DNA from: Calditrichia bacterium
Lineage (GTDB): Bacteria; Calditrichota; Calditrichia; RBG-13-44-9; J075
DNA length: 64,000 nucleotides
Reading direction: 5' to 3'
Assembly: GCA_028284445.1 (NCBI GenBank)
Contig: JANQRS010000065.1
Location: forward strand, 47,282-111,281
Shown here: positions 34,741-43,956 of the stretch, piece by piece
How the letters are laid out: every line of letters begins with the position of its first letter
How positions within the stretch are numbered: position 1 is the stretch's first letter
Translations under genes and position numbers: made by a program
Notes under the pieces: generated by a model
Databases searched by the model: none
Told to the model about the DNA's origin: nothing
The model's input: the letters and a program-made list of their open reading frames with translations, nothing else

Positions 34741-36474
34741 CTACTTCTTTTTCTTGCGCTGCTTGCCGCCCACCCTCGCTTCGGCAATATTGAGCAAGTG
34801 ATCCTTGATTCGGCGGTAGCCGTTGGCAATATCCATATAGGATGTGCTAATAAGCGGCGGAATATCTTCATTGCTGAGACGATCCCAGTGCATGCCGCGC
34901 AAATCGCGTATTTTTGAGGTGATCTTGCGGCTGCGCTTGCGAATTTTGGCGAGGAAGTCGCGCGCCTTATCATCCTCGATTTCACCATGTATCAACTCGA
35001 AAAATTTTACAATATCTTCGTGCAGATCCTCCAGCTCCCGACGCTGAGCCTCGGTAAGAAAGCTCTGCCCTTCTTCAAGGCGAAGGTGAAGCTTCAAGAC
35101 AACAACGATGTAGTCGCTTACCGATTCATATTCGTCTGCAATTCGCAGTTGTTGTCGCGCTTCATCGGTGATTTCCTTGCTGAGAGTGCTGGCAAGTAAA
35201 TCACTTAAGAAGGTTGTAATTTCGATCTGAACCGTATCGAGAATTTTCTCGCGCTCAAATAACTGATCAATCGTTGCCCGCGTTTCCTTATCAGCGCTTC
35301 GCAGTTTCTTTTCGCTAAATGGGGTCACCGAGAAGAGTTTATCCAACATTTCACTGGTATGAGTGCGCATGCGATCAATTTCATGGCCGGAACGCTCAAT
35401 TGCAGAAATCGGTGACATATCGGGCTGAAATTCCAGATGTGTCAGATACTCTGATTTTGGAGAATCGCTTTGCAGCGTGCGTGTCAAAAGGAAATTGGCA
35501 ATTCTCGGAACAAAGCCAATAAAAAGCAAAGTATTGGCAATATTGAATCCGCTATGAACACTGGCAATGGCAAAGGTTATGTTGACGAATTCTCCGGCAA
35601 CCTGGTAATCCGGCGGATGCCCGGTCCATACTTCGACGAAGGAAATGACCAGCGGCAGATAAATCGGAAAGAAAAGTGCCGTTATAACCAGCACGCCCGT
35701 AACATTAAACATAATGTGGAAATAAGCGGAGCGCTTGGCGTTCGGATCGTCAGCGCCGATAGATGCCAGGTAGGCAGTGATGGTGGTACCAATGTTCTCA
35801 CCAAGCACCAACGCCCCTGCTGTCGGGAAGTCGATTACCCCGGCAGTTGCCAGTGCAATGGTAATGCCCAGTGTCGCTGAAGAGGATTGCACAATCATCG
35901 TGAGAATACAGCCAACCAGAGCAGATTTTAATACCCCAAAGTAATTTGTTGCTTTGAAGACCAGGAACCAGGACTCGAATTCCGGCATGTCACGCAAGGG
36001 TTTGAAACCGTCTTTCATCAGCTCCAAACCGAAGAATATCATCCCGATACCGAGGATGGCCAGGGCTGTATAGCGTATTTTTTCGTTCTTGACGAAGAGC
36101 CAGAAAAAGGTGGAGATACCGAGAATCGGCAGCCCGTATTTGCCAATCTTTAAGACCAGAATCCAGCCGGTAATCGTGGTGCCGATATTGGCGCCCATCA
36201 TAACGGCGATGGCCCCGCTCAGCGACATCAGTTCGCTATTTACGAGGCCAATTACCATCACGGAAGTAACAGAACTAGACTGGACCAGCATTGTCACCAG
36301 TGTCCCGATGCCCACGGCCATAAATCGATTCGATGTTGCCTTGTTTATCAGCCGTCTTATATTCGGACCAGCGACAACCTGCAGCCCTTGCTGCATGTAT
36401 TTCATGCCTAACAGGAAAATGCCAAGGCCGCCCACTAAATTGAACAGCATTGTTAGGATTAAATCTGTATTCAT
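34741..36474 (-). CDS. Na/phosphate cotransporter family protein with PhoU-like tail
   Basis: 577 residues. Two inverted QSSS repeats of the NptA/SLC34 fold are seen: VQSSSVTSVMVIG near residue 65 and VQSSSATLGITIALA near 195, each with a GANIGTT or GENIGTT segment. About eight membrane helices span residues 10-340. The C-terminal 230 residues are helical and PhoU-like (LFEREKILDTVQIEITTFLS, LRIADEYESVSDYIVVVLKL). The family imports phosphate with sodium or exports it. It is a single gene with a 5' gap of 320 bases. Confidence 0.92.
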   Translation of the reverse strand: MNTDLILTMLFNLVGGLGIFLLGMKYMQQGLQVVAGPNIRRLINKATSNRFMAVGIGTLVTMLVQSSSVTSVMVIGLVNSELMSLSGAIAVMMGANIGTTITGWILVLKIGKYGLPILGISTFFWLFVKNEKIRYTALAILGIGMIFFGLELMKDGFKPLRDMPEFESWFLVFKATNYFGVLKSALVGCILTMIVQSSSATLGITIALATAGVIDFPTAGALVLGENIGTTITAYLASIGADDPNAKRSAYFHIMFNVTGVLVITALFFPIYLPLVISFVEVWTGHPPDYQVAGEFVNITFAIASVHSGFNIANTLLFIGFVPRIANFLLTRTLQSDSPKSEYLTHLEFQPDMSPISAIERSGHEIDRMRTHTSEMLDKLFSVTPFSEKKLRSADKETRATIDQLFEREKILDTVQIEITTFLSDLLASTLSKEITDEARQQLRIADEYESVSDYIVVVLKLHLRLEEGQSFLTEAQRRELEDLHEDIVKFFELIHGEIEDDKARDFLAKIRKRSRKITSKIRDLRGMHWDRLSNEDIPPLISTSYMDIANGYRRIKDHLLNIAEARVGGKQRKKKK

Positions 36475-36803
36475 GTGAGGCCTTGTTCAGCGAATAGAAT
36501 GGAGAATCTCTTGTTGGCACCTGACAACCAGTTAGAGCAACGTTAATATTAAGCCCGAGATTTTACGCAATAAACAGGATCTTGTCAAATCAATAAATTG
36601 TCTGTCAATCCGTGTAATCGGCACGAAATATTATGTTAATTAAATTGTAGTACAGAAAATCGCTGCCAGGCCCTTGTTTGGGGCGAGCCAGAGATTGTAT
36701 TTTAACCACGGTTGATGTAAGTTTGAAGTGAGCAAGCAGGATGCACATTTACTCGCAGATGCATCGTGGACCTATGTGAGAGATAGATTCAGGTAAGGTG
36801 CGG
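36475..36803. other. Divergent intergenic region
   Basis: 329 bases between the phosphate transporter (minus) and the histidine kinase (plus); promoters for both must lie here. AT-rich from 36540 to 36660. No terminator, RNA or repeat was recognised. Confidence 0.5.
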
Positions 36804-39377
36804 ATGACCATACAAAATATTATTCTGATTCAGGAAGACCTATCCCGGCGAGAAAAGCTGATCGAAGCGCTGACATCAAAAACACGTCGTATCCAGGGAT
36901 GCAGCACAGCTGAGGCCTGTCTTCACTTACCGGAAAGTGAGGAAGATCAGGTTGTTTTTTGGTGTGCGATTGATCCGGAAAGCTACGACGCTTCTATGGT
37001 GAAGAAATTGGTTCAAAGGAATGATTTCGCAGCGGTTTTGCTAGAGTTTAACGTGCCGGCGCTTGATCAAAGCAAAAGCGCTTTTACTGACGGTGCCGCC
37101 GACGTCTTAATGGGTGACGCGGAACCTGCATCCATAGAGCTGGCTTTGCAGCGATTGGAGAACCGGGAAAGGATGCTGCTTGGCAGAACAGAACAGCTTG
37201 AAAAGCGCCTGAATGAGGTCGAGGAGACGCTTCGGGAAAAAACCCGCCACTACGAAAACCAAAATTTCTCTCTTGGAAGCGCCAACGTTAAGCTATTGGC
37301 GATGAAGGAAGAGGTGGAGGAGAAAAACCTTCAACTTCAGCAAACGGATGAATTGCTTCGGGTAATTGTGGAACTGGCGCCCACACCTTTTATTGTTAGC
37401 CGATTTGCCGATGGCCAGGTGCTATTTGCCAATGAACCGCTGGCGGAATTGGTCGGTATCAGCAGTGATGAAATGGTGGGCAGCTTTACACCGGACTTCT
37501 ACGCCGATCCGGCTGATCGCAGGCGTGTGTTGTCGGCGCTCGAATCAGAAGGATTTGTCAAGAATCTGGAAGTAAAAGTTCGTACGCGTCACCAGGGGGA
37601 TATCTGGATGATTTTTTCCCTGGTAATGACGGTACTGTCGGGTGATAAAGTCATCATCGGCGCCTTTTTTAATATTGATGCGCGCCGCAAGAGTGAGGAA
37701 GCGCTGCGCGAAAGTGAAGAACGTTTCCGGCAGCTGATAGACAACATTCAGGAAATCTTCTGGATTGGCGACGTCGAGACAATGACCCCGATTTTTGTGA
37801 GTCCGGCCTTTGAGCGTATTTACGGTGTGAAGCGGGCAGACGTTGTCGGGGATTTCGCGAAGATTATGAATCTTATTCATCCGGAAGATCGTGAGCGGGT
37901 AGCGGAAGCCTTTTCCCAGGGGGCAATCCACGGATACCAAATGGAATACCGGATTGTGCGTCCCGATGGAGATGTGCGCTGGATACGTGAAAAAGCCTTT
38001 CCCGTTTACAATGCCGAGGGCGAGGTGTACCGGGTGTGCGGTATTAGCAATGATGTGACAGCGAGTAAAGAAGCGGAAGTCGCGCTGCAGCGCTCCTATG
38101 GTGAGCTGGAATTGCGGGTTGCCGAACGCACCTCGGAACTGGCGGATCTCAACGCGACCCTTAGTCAGTCGGAGCAGCGGATGCGGGCCCTGATCAATGC
38201 CATCCCGGATATGATCTTTCGCGTCAGTCGCGACGGCCGCTATATTGACTATCGCGCCCCAAAGGATAGCGATATGGCCTTGCCAGCTGAAGACGTAATT
38301 GGCAAAAAAGTCGTCGATGTTTTACCGCCTGATCAGGCCGAAAAAGCTATGGAGCTTATAACTGAAACCCTGGCTTCGTCTGAGCCGCAATCTTATGAAT
38401 ACATACTGATGCACGATGACCATGTACACCATCGTGAAGCGCGTCTGGTCGTCAGCGGCGAGGATGAGGTATTGGCGATTATTCGTGATATTACCTCACT
38501 AAAATTGGTCGAAGAAGAGTTGCGGAAATCGCGGGATGAGCTGGAGAATCGGGTTGCCGAACGCACCGCGGCGCTGGAAGAAACCAATCGCGATCTGCGT
38601 GAAACCCAGGCGTACCTGGTGCAATCCGAAAAAATGGCCGCTCTCGGTACTCTGGTGGCCGGTGTCGCGCACGAAATCAATACCCCGGTTGGTGCGATTA
38701 GCAGCATGCATAACACACTGCTCAGGGCCATTGATAAACTGAAGCAGATCTTTGATGCGGAAATTGAAGGGGGCATCGCTGAGCATCGAAAATTAACCGC
38801 TACGTTTAAGGTTGCGGAAGACGCCAATCGCGTTATCGCTTCCGGCAGCGAGCGGGTAAACGGTATTGTGAAACGGCTAAAGAGCTTTGCCCGCCTTGAT
38901 GAAGCGGAACTGAAAACAGCAGATGTCCACGCCGGTATTGAAGATACCCTCGTATTGATTCACCATGAGATCAAACATCATATTAACCTTATTAAAGAAT
39001 ATGGCCAATTGACCCCGATTGCTTGCTATCCCGGCAAGCTAAACCAGGTGTTGTTAAATTTGCTGGTGAATGCTAAGCAGGCTGTTGGGGAGCAGGGAAC
39101 CATCACGATAAAGACCCGCCAGCACGATGGCCATGTATACATCAGCATTACCGATGATGGGGTTGGAATCGCAGCCGAGAATTTATCACGCATTTTTGAC
39201 CCCGGTTTTACGACGAAGGGCGTTGGTGTCGGCACCGGACTGGGACTGTCGATTGTTTACCGGATTGTTCACGAAGATCATCACGGTGATATCCAGGTTG
39301 AGAGCGAGAAGGGCGTTGGTACCACCTTTACGGTGATTATTCCCGATAATCTTGACGAAATCCTCGAAAAGACCTAA
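36804..39377 (+). CDS. Large sensor histidine kinase with degenerate receiver and three PAS domains
   Basis: 857 residues from ATG 36804 (a GTG lies at 36798). Residues 1-120 look like a receiver domain that has lost its phospho-acceptor: the acidic pair is QED, the Asp after beta-3 is replaced (VVFWCAID), and the switch Lys-Pro is missing. A coiled coil follows (about 120-185), then PAS about 185-300, PAS/PAC about 305-425 and PAS about 455-570. HisKA has GVAHEINTPVGA with His623, and HATPase has NQVLLNLLVNAKQAVG, DDGVGI and GTGLGLSI. It is all cytoplasmic. No partner response regulator adjoins it, so it is an orphan. Confidence 0.93.
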   Translation: MTIQNIILIQEDLSRREKLIEALTSKTRRIQGCSTAEACLHLPESEEDQVVFWCAIDPESYDASMVKKLVQRNDFAAVLLEFNVPALDQSKSAFTDGAADVLMGDAEPASIELALQRLENRERMLLGRTEQLEKRLNEVEETLREKTRHYENQNFSLGSANVKLLAMKEEVEEKNLQLQQTDELLRVIVELAPTPFIVSRFADGQVLFANEPLAELVGISSDEMVGSFTPDFYADPADRRRVLSALESEGFVKNLEVKVRTRHQGDIWMIFSLVMTVLSGDKVIIGAFFNIDARRKSEEALRESEERFRQLIDNIQEIFWIGDVETMTPIFVSPAFERIYGVKRADVVGDFAKIMNLIHPEDRERVAEAFSQGAIHGYQMEYRIVRPDGDVRWIREKAFPVYNAEGEVYRVCGISNDVTASKEAEVALQRSYGELELRVAERTSELADLNATLSQSEQRMRALINAIPDMIFRVSRDGRYIDYRAPKDSDMALPAEDVIGKKVVDVLPPDQAEKAMELITETLASSEPQSYEYILMHDDHVHHREARLVVSGEDEVLAIIRDITSLKLVEEELRKSRDELENRVAERTAALEETNRDLRETQAYLVQSEKMAALGTLVAGVAHEINTPVGAISSMHNTLLRAIDKLKQIFDAEIEGGIAEHRKLTATFKVAEDANRVIASGSERVNGIVKRLKSFARLDEAELKTADVHAGIEDTLVLIHHEIKHHINLIKEYGQLTPIACYPGKLNQVLLNLLVNAKQAVGEQGTITIKTRQHDGHVYISITDDGVGIAAENLSRIFDPGFTTKGVGVGTGLGLSIVYRIVHEDHHGDIQVESEKGVGTTFTVIIPDNLDEILEKT

Positions 39378-39503
39378 GCGAAAATTTCCTTAATTTCTTG
39401 TTTCTTTTCCCTCCGAATTTTACTATTATATCAACTCATAAAATAGTGTATTTTTGTTCACATTTATATCGATCCCGGTTTTCGCCCGGGGGGAAGGATA
39501 TTC

Positions 39504-40667
39504 ATGCAGTATTCCCGGTTTGGCAGAGCGCTGGTGCCGTTTGGCGAGCTATTTGATACAGTTGATGAAGCGATACAATTTCTGGATGAAGAGGAGCTGG
39601 AGCCCTTTACCGAGCAGACCCAGAATCTGAGTTTTAGTACCGATGACGAGGGGATGCTGAATATCCTGATCAATAACAAACGCTATTTCATTACCATTCC
39701 CGCCTTGAAGGATCTTTGCAAAATGCTGAAGGTGCCGGCCAGCTATATCAATAAATTCCCCGGTAGCGGCCTGGTTTTGGAAAACCTCAATAACAATCCT
39801 TACCTGACCAGCAACTCAGACCTGATCAAAATCATCCTCTGGAAGGGGGAGATGGATACGGTTGAATATCCGGTTATTGCCGGGGTATTGGATGGTGGCG
39901 ACCCGGCATTGCCCTATCGCGATTACCTCTCCATCTTGCAAGACGAGAATGTTTTTGAGCGCGATACGACCAAGCTCGATCATATTGCCCTGACTTCCGA
40001 GGAAATGGTGCTATATTTTACCTTACCGGACGAAATTGCCCGCGATGGTTTTTCCTTTAAAGGCGGGTATTCAATTCATTATTCCGCAACCCGCGCGGTT
40101 GATACTGTTTTTCAACCCTTCTTTACGACCACCATTGTATCCGCTGCCGGTGAACCGTTTGATTTTGATTATGAAATGGGTAAGAAGCTGCGGATTTTTA
40201 AGCGCAAGAAGGAAGACTTCCTGAACGGCACTCTGGAAAACAGCTATACTTATGCCGGAGAAGATCTTGGTGTTTGCTACGAAGAGGCCATGAAGCACGC
40301 CACGGTCTCGAAAAACCTGAATACCATCAAATTTGCTGTTTTGAAATATCTGAAGGGTAAAGCGGTGTCATCTTACAATTATAACGGGGTAAAGGTAGAT
40401 GGCAATGCAGTTGTGGAAGAGGTGATTCCGGAATTCAAGGAATTTATGGCCGCTTACGGTGAGCAAATCAAGCATATGGAGACATATGCCTCCAATAACC
40501 TGTCCGTTGATTTTTATTTGCCGATTTTTTACAACCGCTTTTTCACCTTCGCACCGAACATCGAGAATCCGCATTTCATGATCAAATACCGCAAGGCAAT
40601 TGGTGCTTGTATGAACAAGATCCTCGATGAGGTAGGGGATCTCGTTGTGGATATGCATCAGGATTGA
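39504..40667 (+). CDS. DUF932-like protein of unknown function
   Basis: 387 residues; a strong GGGGGGAAGGA site precedes ATG 39504. The central segment YFITIPALKDLCKMLKVPAS, then NKFPG, resembles DUF932 proteins (phage/plasmid-like TIGR03299 family). Those families are linked to mobile elements in other genomes, but nothing mobile is seen here. No signal peptide or membrane helix. The C-terminus overlaps the converging nucleoside phosphorylase gene by 10 bases. I cannot assign a function; the DUF932 link is by pattern only. Confidence 0.75.
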   Translation: MQYSRFGRALVPFGELFDTVDEAIQFLDEEELEPFTEQTQNLSFSTDDEGMLNILINNKRYFITIPALKDLCKMLKVPASYINKFPGSGLVLENLNNNPYLTSNSDLIKIILWKGEMDTVEYPVIAGVLDGGDPALPYRDYLSILQDENVFERDTTKLDHIALTSEEMVLYFTLPDEIARDGFSFKGGYSIHYSATRAVDTVFQPFFTTTIVSAAGEPFDFDYEMGKKLRIFKRKKEDFLNGTLENSYTYAGEDLGVCYEEAMKHATVSKNLNTIKFAVLKYLKGKAVSSYNYNGVKVDGNAVVEEVIPEFKEFMAAYGEQIKHMETYASNNLSVDFYLPIFYNRFFTFAPNIENPHFMIKYRKAIGACMNKILDEVGDLVVDMHQD

Positions 40668-41491
40668 TCCATTTTTGCGACCACGGTTCTGACCAATTCC
40701 TGGAACCGTGGTTTCACCTTGCCGGCAATATCGGTTACTTCCTGATGATCGAGGGTGGCGGTGCTCATCCCGGTGCCGTAATTGGTGATACAGGAGATGC
40801 CTGCAACCCGCATTTTGCGAGCTTTGGCAACAACAACTTCCGGCACTGTGGACATGCTGGCGGCGTCGCCACCCAACTTGCGAATCATCTTGACCTCTGC
40901 AGCGGTTTCATAACTGGGGCCGCTGGAGACAAAAAGCACGCCTTTCTTTACAGCAATTCCCAATTCCATACCACAGTTCACTATTAGCTCACGATAATCA
41001 GGGTCGTACGAATGTAACATATCGGGCCAGCGCTCTTCGCCGCTGACAACCGGACCGGTCAGCGGATTACGGAACATGAAGTTAATTTGGTCGGTTATCG
41101 ACATCAGATCACCGGGATGAAAGCGCTCGTTTACGCCGCCGGCAGCATTGGTGACAAATAGCTTGTTAATACCCATCTCCGCCATAATTCTAACCACATA
41201 CGCGACCTTTTGAATGCCATGGCCCTCGTAGAAATGGGTACGTCCCTGGACCGCAAGTACCGGGACCTCACCAAGATTACCGAACACAAGGAAGCCTTTA
41301 TGTCCGCTAACCGTAGATCGCGGATAGTGGGGAATATCTGCGGTTGAGACCCTATCGGCAGCTGCCAATGTATCCGCAAGGTCTCCCAGGCCTGATCCCA
41401 GGATCAAGCCGATGCGCGGTTTCTGGCTGGTTTGCTGACGAATATATGCAATGCTCTCCTGGAGCTGTTGGTCGATGCTAGGCGTTGTCAT
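40658..41491 (-). CDS. punA: Purine nucleoside phosphorylase (trimeric PNP/MTAP family)
   Basis: 277 residues. GLILGSGLGDL (phosphate site), HYPRSTVSGHKG, VLAVQGRTHFYEGH, NAAGGVNERFHPGDLM and SGPSYETAAEVKMIRKLGGDA are diagnostic of class I PNP. The specificity segment is SMSTVPEVVVAKARKM. The usual ITNxAxG is ITNYGTG here, so the Asn is kept. It cleaves purine ribonucleosides with phosphate. Its start overlaps the 3' end of pgsA by 14 bases, so the two are co-translated. Its 3' end converges on the DUF932-like gene. Confidence 0.93.
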   Translation of the reverse strand: MTTPSIDQQLQESIAYIRQQTSQKPRIGLILGSGLGDLADTLAAADRVSTADIPHYPRSTVSGHKGFLVFGNLGEVPVLAVQGRTHFYEGHGIQKVAYVVRIMAEMGINKLFVTNAAGGVNERFHPGDLMSITDQINFMFRNPLTGPVVSGEERWPDMLHSYDPDYRELIVNCGMELGIAVKKGVLFVSSGPSYETAAEVKMIRKLGGDAASMSTVPEVVVAKARKMRVAGISCITNYGTGMSTATLDHQEVTDIAGKVKPRFQELVRTVVAKMDQS

Positions 41492-42062
41492 GGGTTTCCT
41501 CTTCAGGCGTCGTCATTTTTTGGTAGAAGACCACAATGTAATATAAGAACGATGCGACAATGGCGATGGCTGTGATGATCAACATTGGCGTCTTTAATGG
41601 ATCGTAACTAACCAGGTAGACCAGGTATAGACTGGCAGCCAGGGTAACGGTAATTTTGCCAACCATTGCCGATGGAGTAATGTATGGCAGCTTTGATGCG
41701 AGGACAAATGAGCCAAGGACAATCAAGGCATCGCGGCCAATGACGATGGCCAATATCCAGAAGGGAAGATCATGATATTGGTAGAGGGCCAGGAAGGTCA
41801 AAATACCACATGCCTTGTCCGCCAGGGGATCAAGAACTTTCCCCATTTCGCTGATCTGGTTCAGCTTTCGCGCGAAATAGCCGTCAGCATAATCCGTCCA
41901 GACCAGGAGGAGCGTCAACCACAAGGCGTAACTGATCATATGCTGCGCGGTCAGGTAGTAGAGGACAAAGGCGCCAATCAGGCGGATAAAACTCAAGCCG
42001 TTTGAAAAGTTAAAGACCTTTCCCTTTTCAAACAGTTTTTCTGTCAGATCTTTTTGCAGCAT
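41478..42062 (-). CDS. pgsA: CDP-diacylglycerol-glycerol-3-phosphate 3-phosphatidyltransferase
   Basis: 194 residues, four or more membrane helices. The CDP-alcohol phosphotransferase motif DGYFARKLNQISEMGKVLDP plus LADK fits D-G-x2-A-R-x8-G-x3-D-x3-D. It makes phosphatidylglycerol phosphate at the inner membrane. It follows sppA by 14 bases and overlaps the PNP gene, forming a sppA-pgsA-punA unit. Confidence 0.9.
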   Translation of the reverse strand: MLQKDLTEKLFEKGKVFNFSNGLSFIRLIGAFVLYYLTAQHMISYALWLTLLLVWTDYADGYFARKLNQISEMGKVLDPLADKACGILTFLALYQYHDLPFWILAIVIGRDALIVLGSFVLASKLPYITPSAMVGKITVTLAASLYLVYLVSYDPLKTPMLIITAIAIVASFLYYIVVFYQKMTTPEEETHDNA

Positions 42063-42076
42063 AGCGATTCGCCTTG

Positions 42077-43822
42077 TTAGTTGAGCTCAAAATGGTTCAG
42101 AAACAGAAAGAGTGGTTCACCCGCTTTGAAATGAGGGATCGCATGAATCGTGCTATGAAAGCTCTCCGGAATCATAAATGAGGCCAGGTCGATTTTGGTC
42201 ATGTCTCGCACACTGATATTCCCGGCCAGCAGCTGCTCCAGATAGGTCTTTGTCTTGGGATAGGTAATGAGCTGTACAGCTTCATCTTCGGGAATATCAA
42301 CCATCTCCTTGGCAATATTCACGGCCGTGCGAAAATCGCCGAGCACATCTATGAGTCCAATGTCTTTGCCATCGCTTGCCGTCCATACCCGGCCCTGAGC
42401 AATCTCATCAACCGCTTCAACGGTCATGCCGCGTCCTTCCGCAACCTTGCTGATAAAATCCTGGTAGAATTCCATGATAAAGCGACGCATAATGGTTTTT
42501 TGCTCATCGGTAAAGGTTTGGGATGTGGAGAAGAAATCTGCATTGCGTCCGCGCTTGACCTTGGAAATGTTGGCGTCGATTTCGTCATAAAGGCCATCCC
42601 AGGAAAACTTCCCGGCAAAAACCCCGATGCTGCCAACGATGCTGTTCGGATGTGCCACAATGGTATCGGCTGCCATGCTGATGTAGTAGCCACCGGAAGC
42701 ACAGACGTCCGATATCGACACGATGACCGGCTTTACCTTACGCGCTTCTACCACTTCACGCCAGATGACGTCTGAGGCGGTACCGGAACCACCGGGACTG
42801 TCAACGCGCAGGATGATTGCTTCGATATCGTCATCTTCCGCCGCCTTCTTGATATCGGCCGCCATGCCTTCCGAGGTAATCAGATCATTTTGACCGTTTA
42901 AGCCTGCGCTGCCCATGACGATGGTGCCAACGCCATAAATAACGGCAATCTGGCGGTCCCCGGAAACGCCTAGCGAGCTAAAAGGCACTTGCTTATAACG
43001 ATTCAATCCGACGAAGCGAAGATTGTCGCCGTGCTTCTCCTTGATCATATCTTTCAACTCGTGGTAATAGATGAGCGAATCCACCAGTTGATAGCTGGAA
43101 GCGCGGTCCAGCGTGTAGAATCCTTCGTCGACATGTTTCTTCATAACCTCCGCTGGGATTGAGCGGGCATCGGCAATTTTGTTGATCAGGTTATCGAAGA
43201 ACTGGTCCAGCAGATTATTGAGCACCTCACGTTGCGGGTCCGACATCGAGCCGCGCGTATAGACTTCCGGAGCGCTCTTATACTTGCCGTGTGCGACAAA
43301 ATCTGCTTCAATACCAATTTTCTTAAACGTGTCTTTGAGGAACATCGGTTCGCTGAGGAAACCACTGACCAGCATTAATCCGGTACCAAGACCGAAGATA
43401 GAGTCAGCTGTGGAAGCGAGATAATATTCCTTGTTAGAAACCGCTTCGATGTAAGCATACAGGGGTTTCCCGGATTCCTTGAAGTCGAGCAGGGCATTGC
43501 GGATTTCTTCGGTTTTTCCCCAGCCGGCGCCGACAAATTTGGGCTTCAGCAGAATGCCTTTGATTTTATCATCCATTTTGGCTTTGCGAATCGATGATAA
43601 AATGTCCTGGAGACCGGTCTCAACGTCGCCCCCGAGAGAAGCCAGGAATGGGTCATCCGTTGCCCGCTCGCCGATATTATTGGCGATGGTCAATTCAAAA
43701 AAGGAGGCTCGGGAAATCGGTGGGGGCGAGCTTGACAGGCCGGAATATAGTGAAAAGAAGAAAATGCCGGCCACAACAAAACAGGCCAGGAGGATCAGCA
43801 GAATTTTTGTTGATTCTTTCAA
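42077..43822 (-). CDS. sppA: Signal peptide peptidase SppA, 67K type
   Basis: About 580 residues. A membrane helix near the start (KILLILLACFVVAGIFFFSL) is followed by two ClpP-like domains. The second has the catalytic Ser segment SDVCASGGYYISMAADTIVA and VDSPGGSGTASD; the first is the partner domain expected to supply the Lys. I chose TTG 43822 with GAGGA a few bases upstream. The longer frame starting GTG 43897 would begin inside the strong hairpin that terminates nupC. It degrades cleaved signal peptides in the inner membrane. Confidence 0.9.
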   Translation of the reverse strand: MKESTKILLILLACFVVAGIFFFSLYSGLSSSPPPISRASFFELTIANNIGERATDDPFLASLGGDVETGLQDILSSIRKAKMDDKIKGILLKPKFVGAGWGKTEEIRNALLDFKESGKPLYAYIEAVSNKEYYLASTADSIFGLGTGLMLVSGFLSEPMFLKDTFKKIGIEADFVAHGKYKSAPEVYTRGSMSDPQREVLNNLLDQFFDNLINKIADARSIPAEVMKKHVDEGFYTLDRASSYQLVDSLIYYHELKDMIKEKHGDNLRFVGLNRYKQVPFSSLGVSGDRQIAVIYGVGTIVMGSAGLNGQNDLITSEGMAADIKKAAEDDDIEAIILRVDSPGGSGTASDVIWREVVEARKVKPVIVSISDVCASGGYYISMAADTIVAHPNSIVGSIGVFAGKFSWDGLYDEIDANISKVKRGRNADFFSTSQTFTDEQKTIMRRFIMEFYQDFISKVAEGRGMTVEAVDEIAQGRVWTASDGKDIGLIDVLGDFRTAVNIAKEMVDIPEDEAVQLITYPKTKTYLEQLLAGNISVRDMTKIDLASFMIPESFHSTIHAIPHFKAGEPLFLFLNHFELN

Positions 43823-43861
43823 TAGGTTCCTCGCGTCATGAATCCGTTGGCTAATGCGTCT

Positions 43862-43902
43862 AAAAACGAAAAGGTAGTGATAAAGATGCATTATCACTAC
43901 CT
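43862..43902 (-). terminator. Intrinsic terminator after nupC
   Basis: AGGTAGTGATAA (43872-43883) and TTATCACTACCT (43891-43902) make a perfect 12-bp stem with a 7-base loop. The minus strand continues TTTTCGTTTTTA. It separates nupC from the sppA-pgsA-punA unit. Confidence 0.85.
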
Positions 43903-43956
43903 AATGTAAAATGAATTCTATTCTGAAAGAAGCAAAATTTGGTATGCTAAAAGGCC

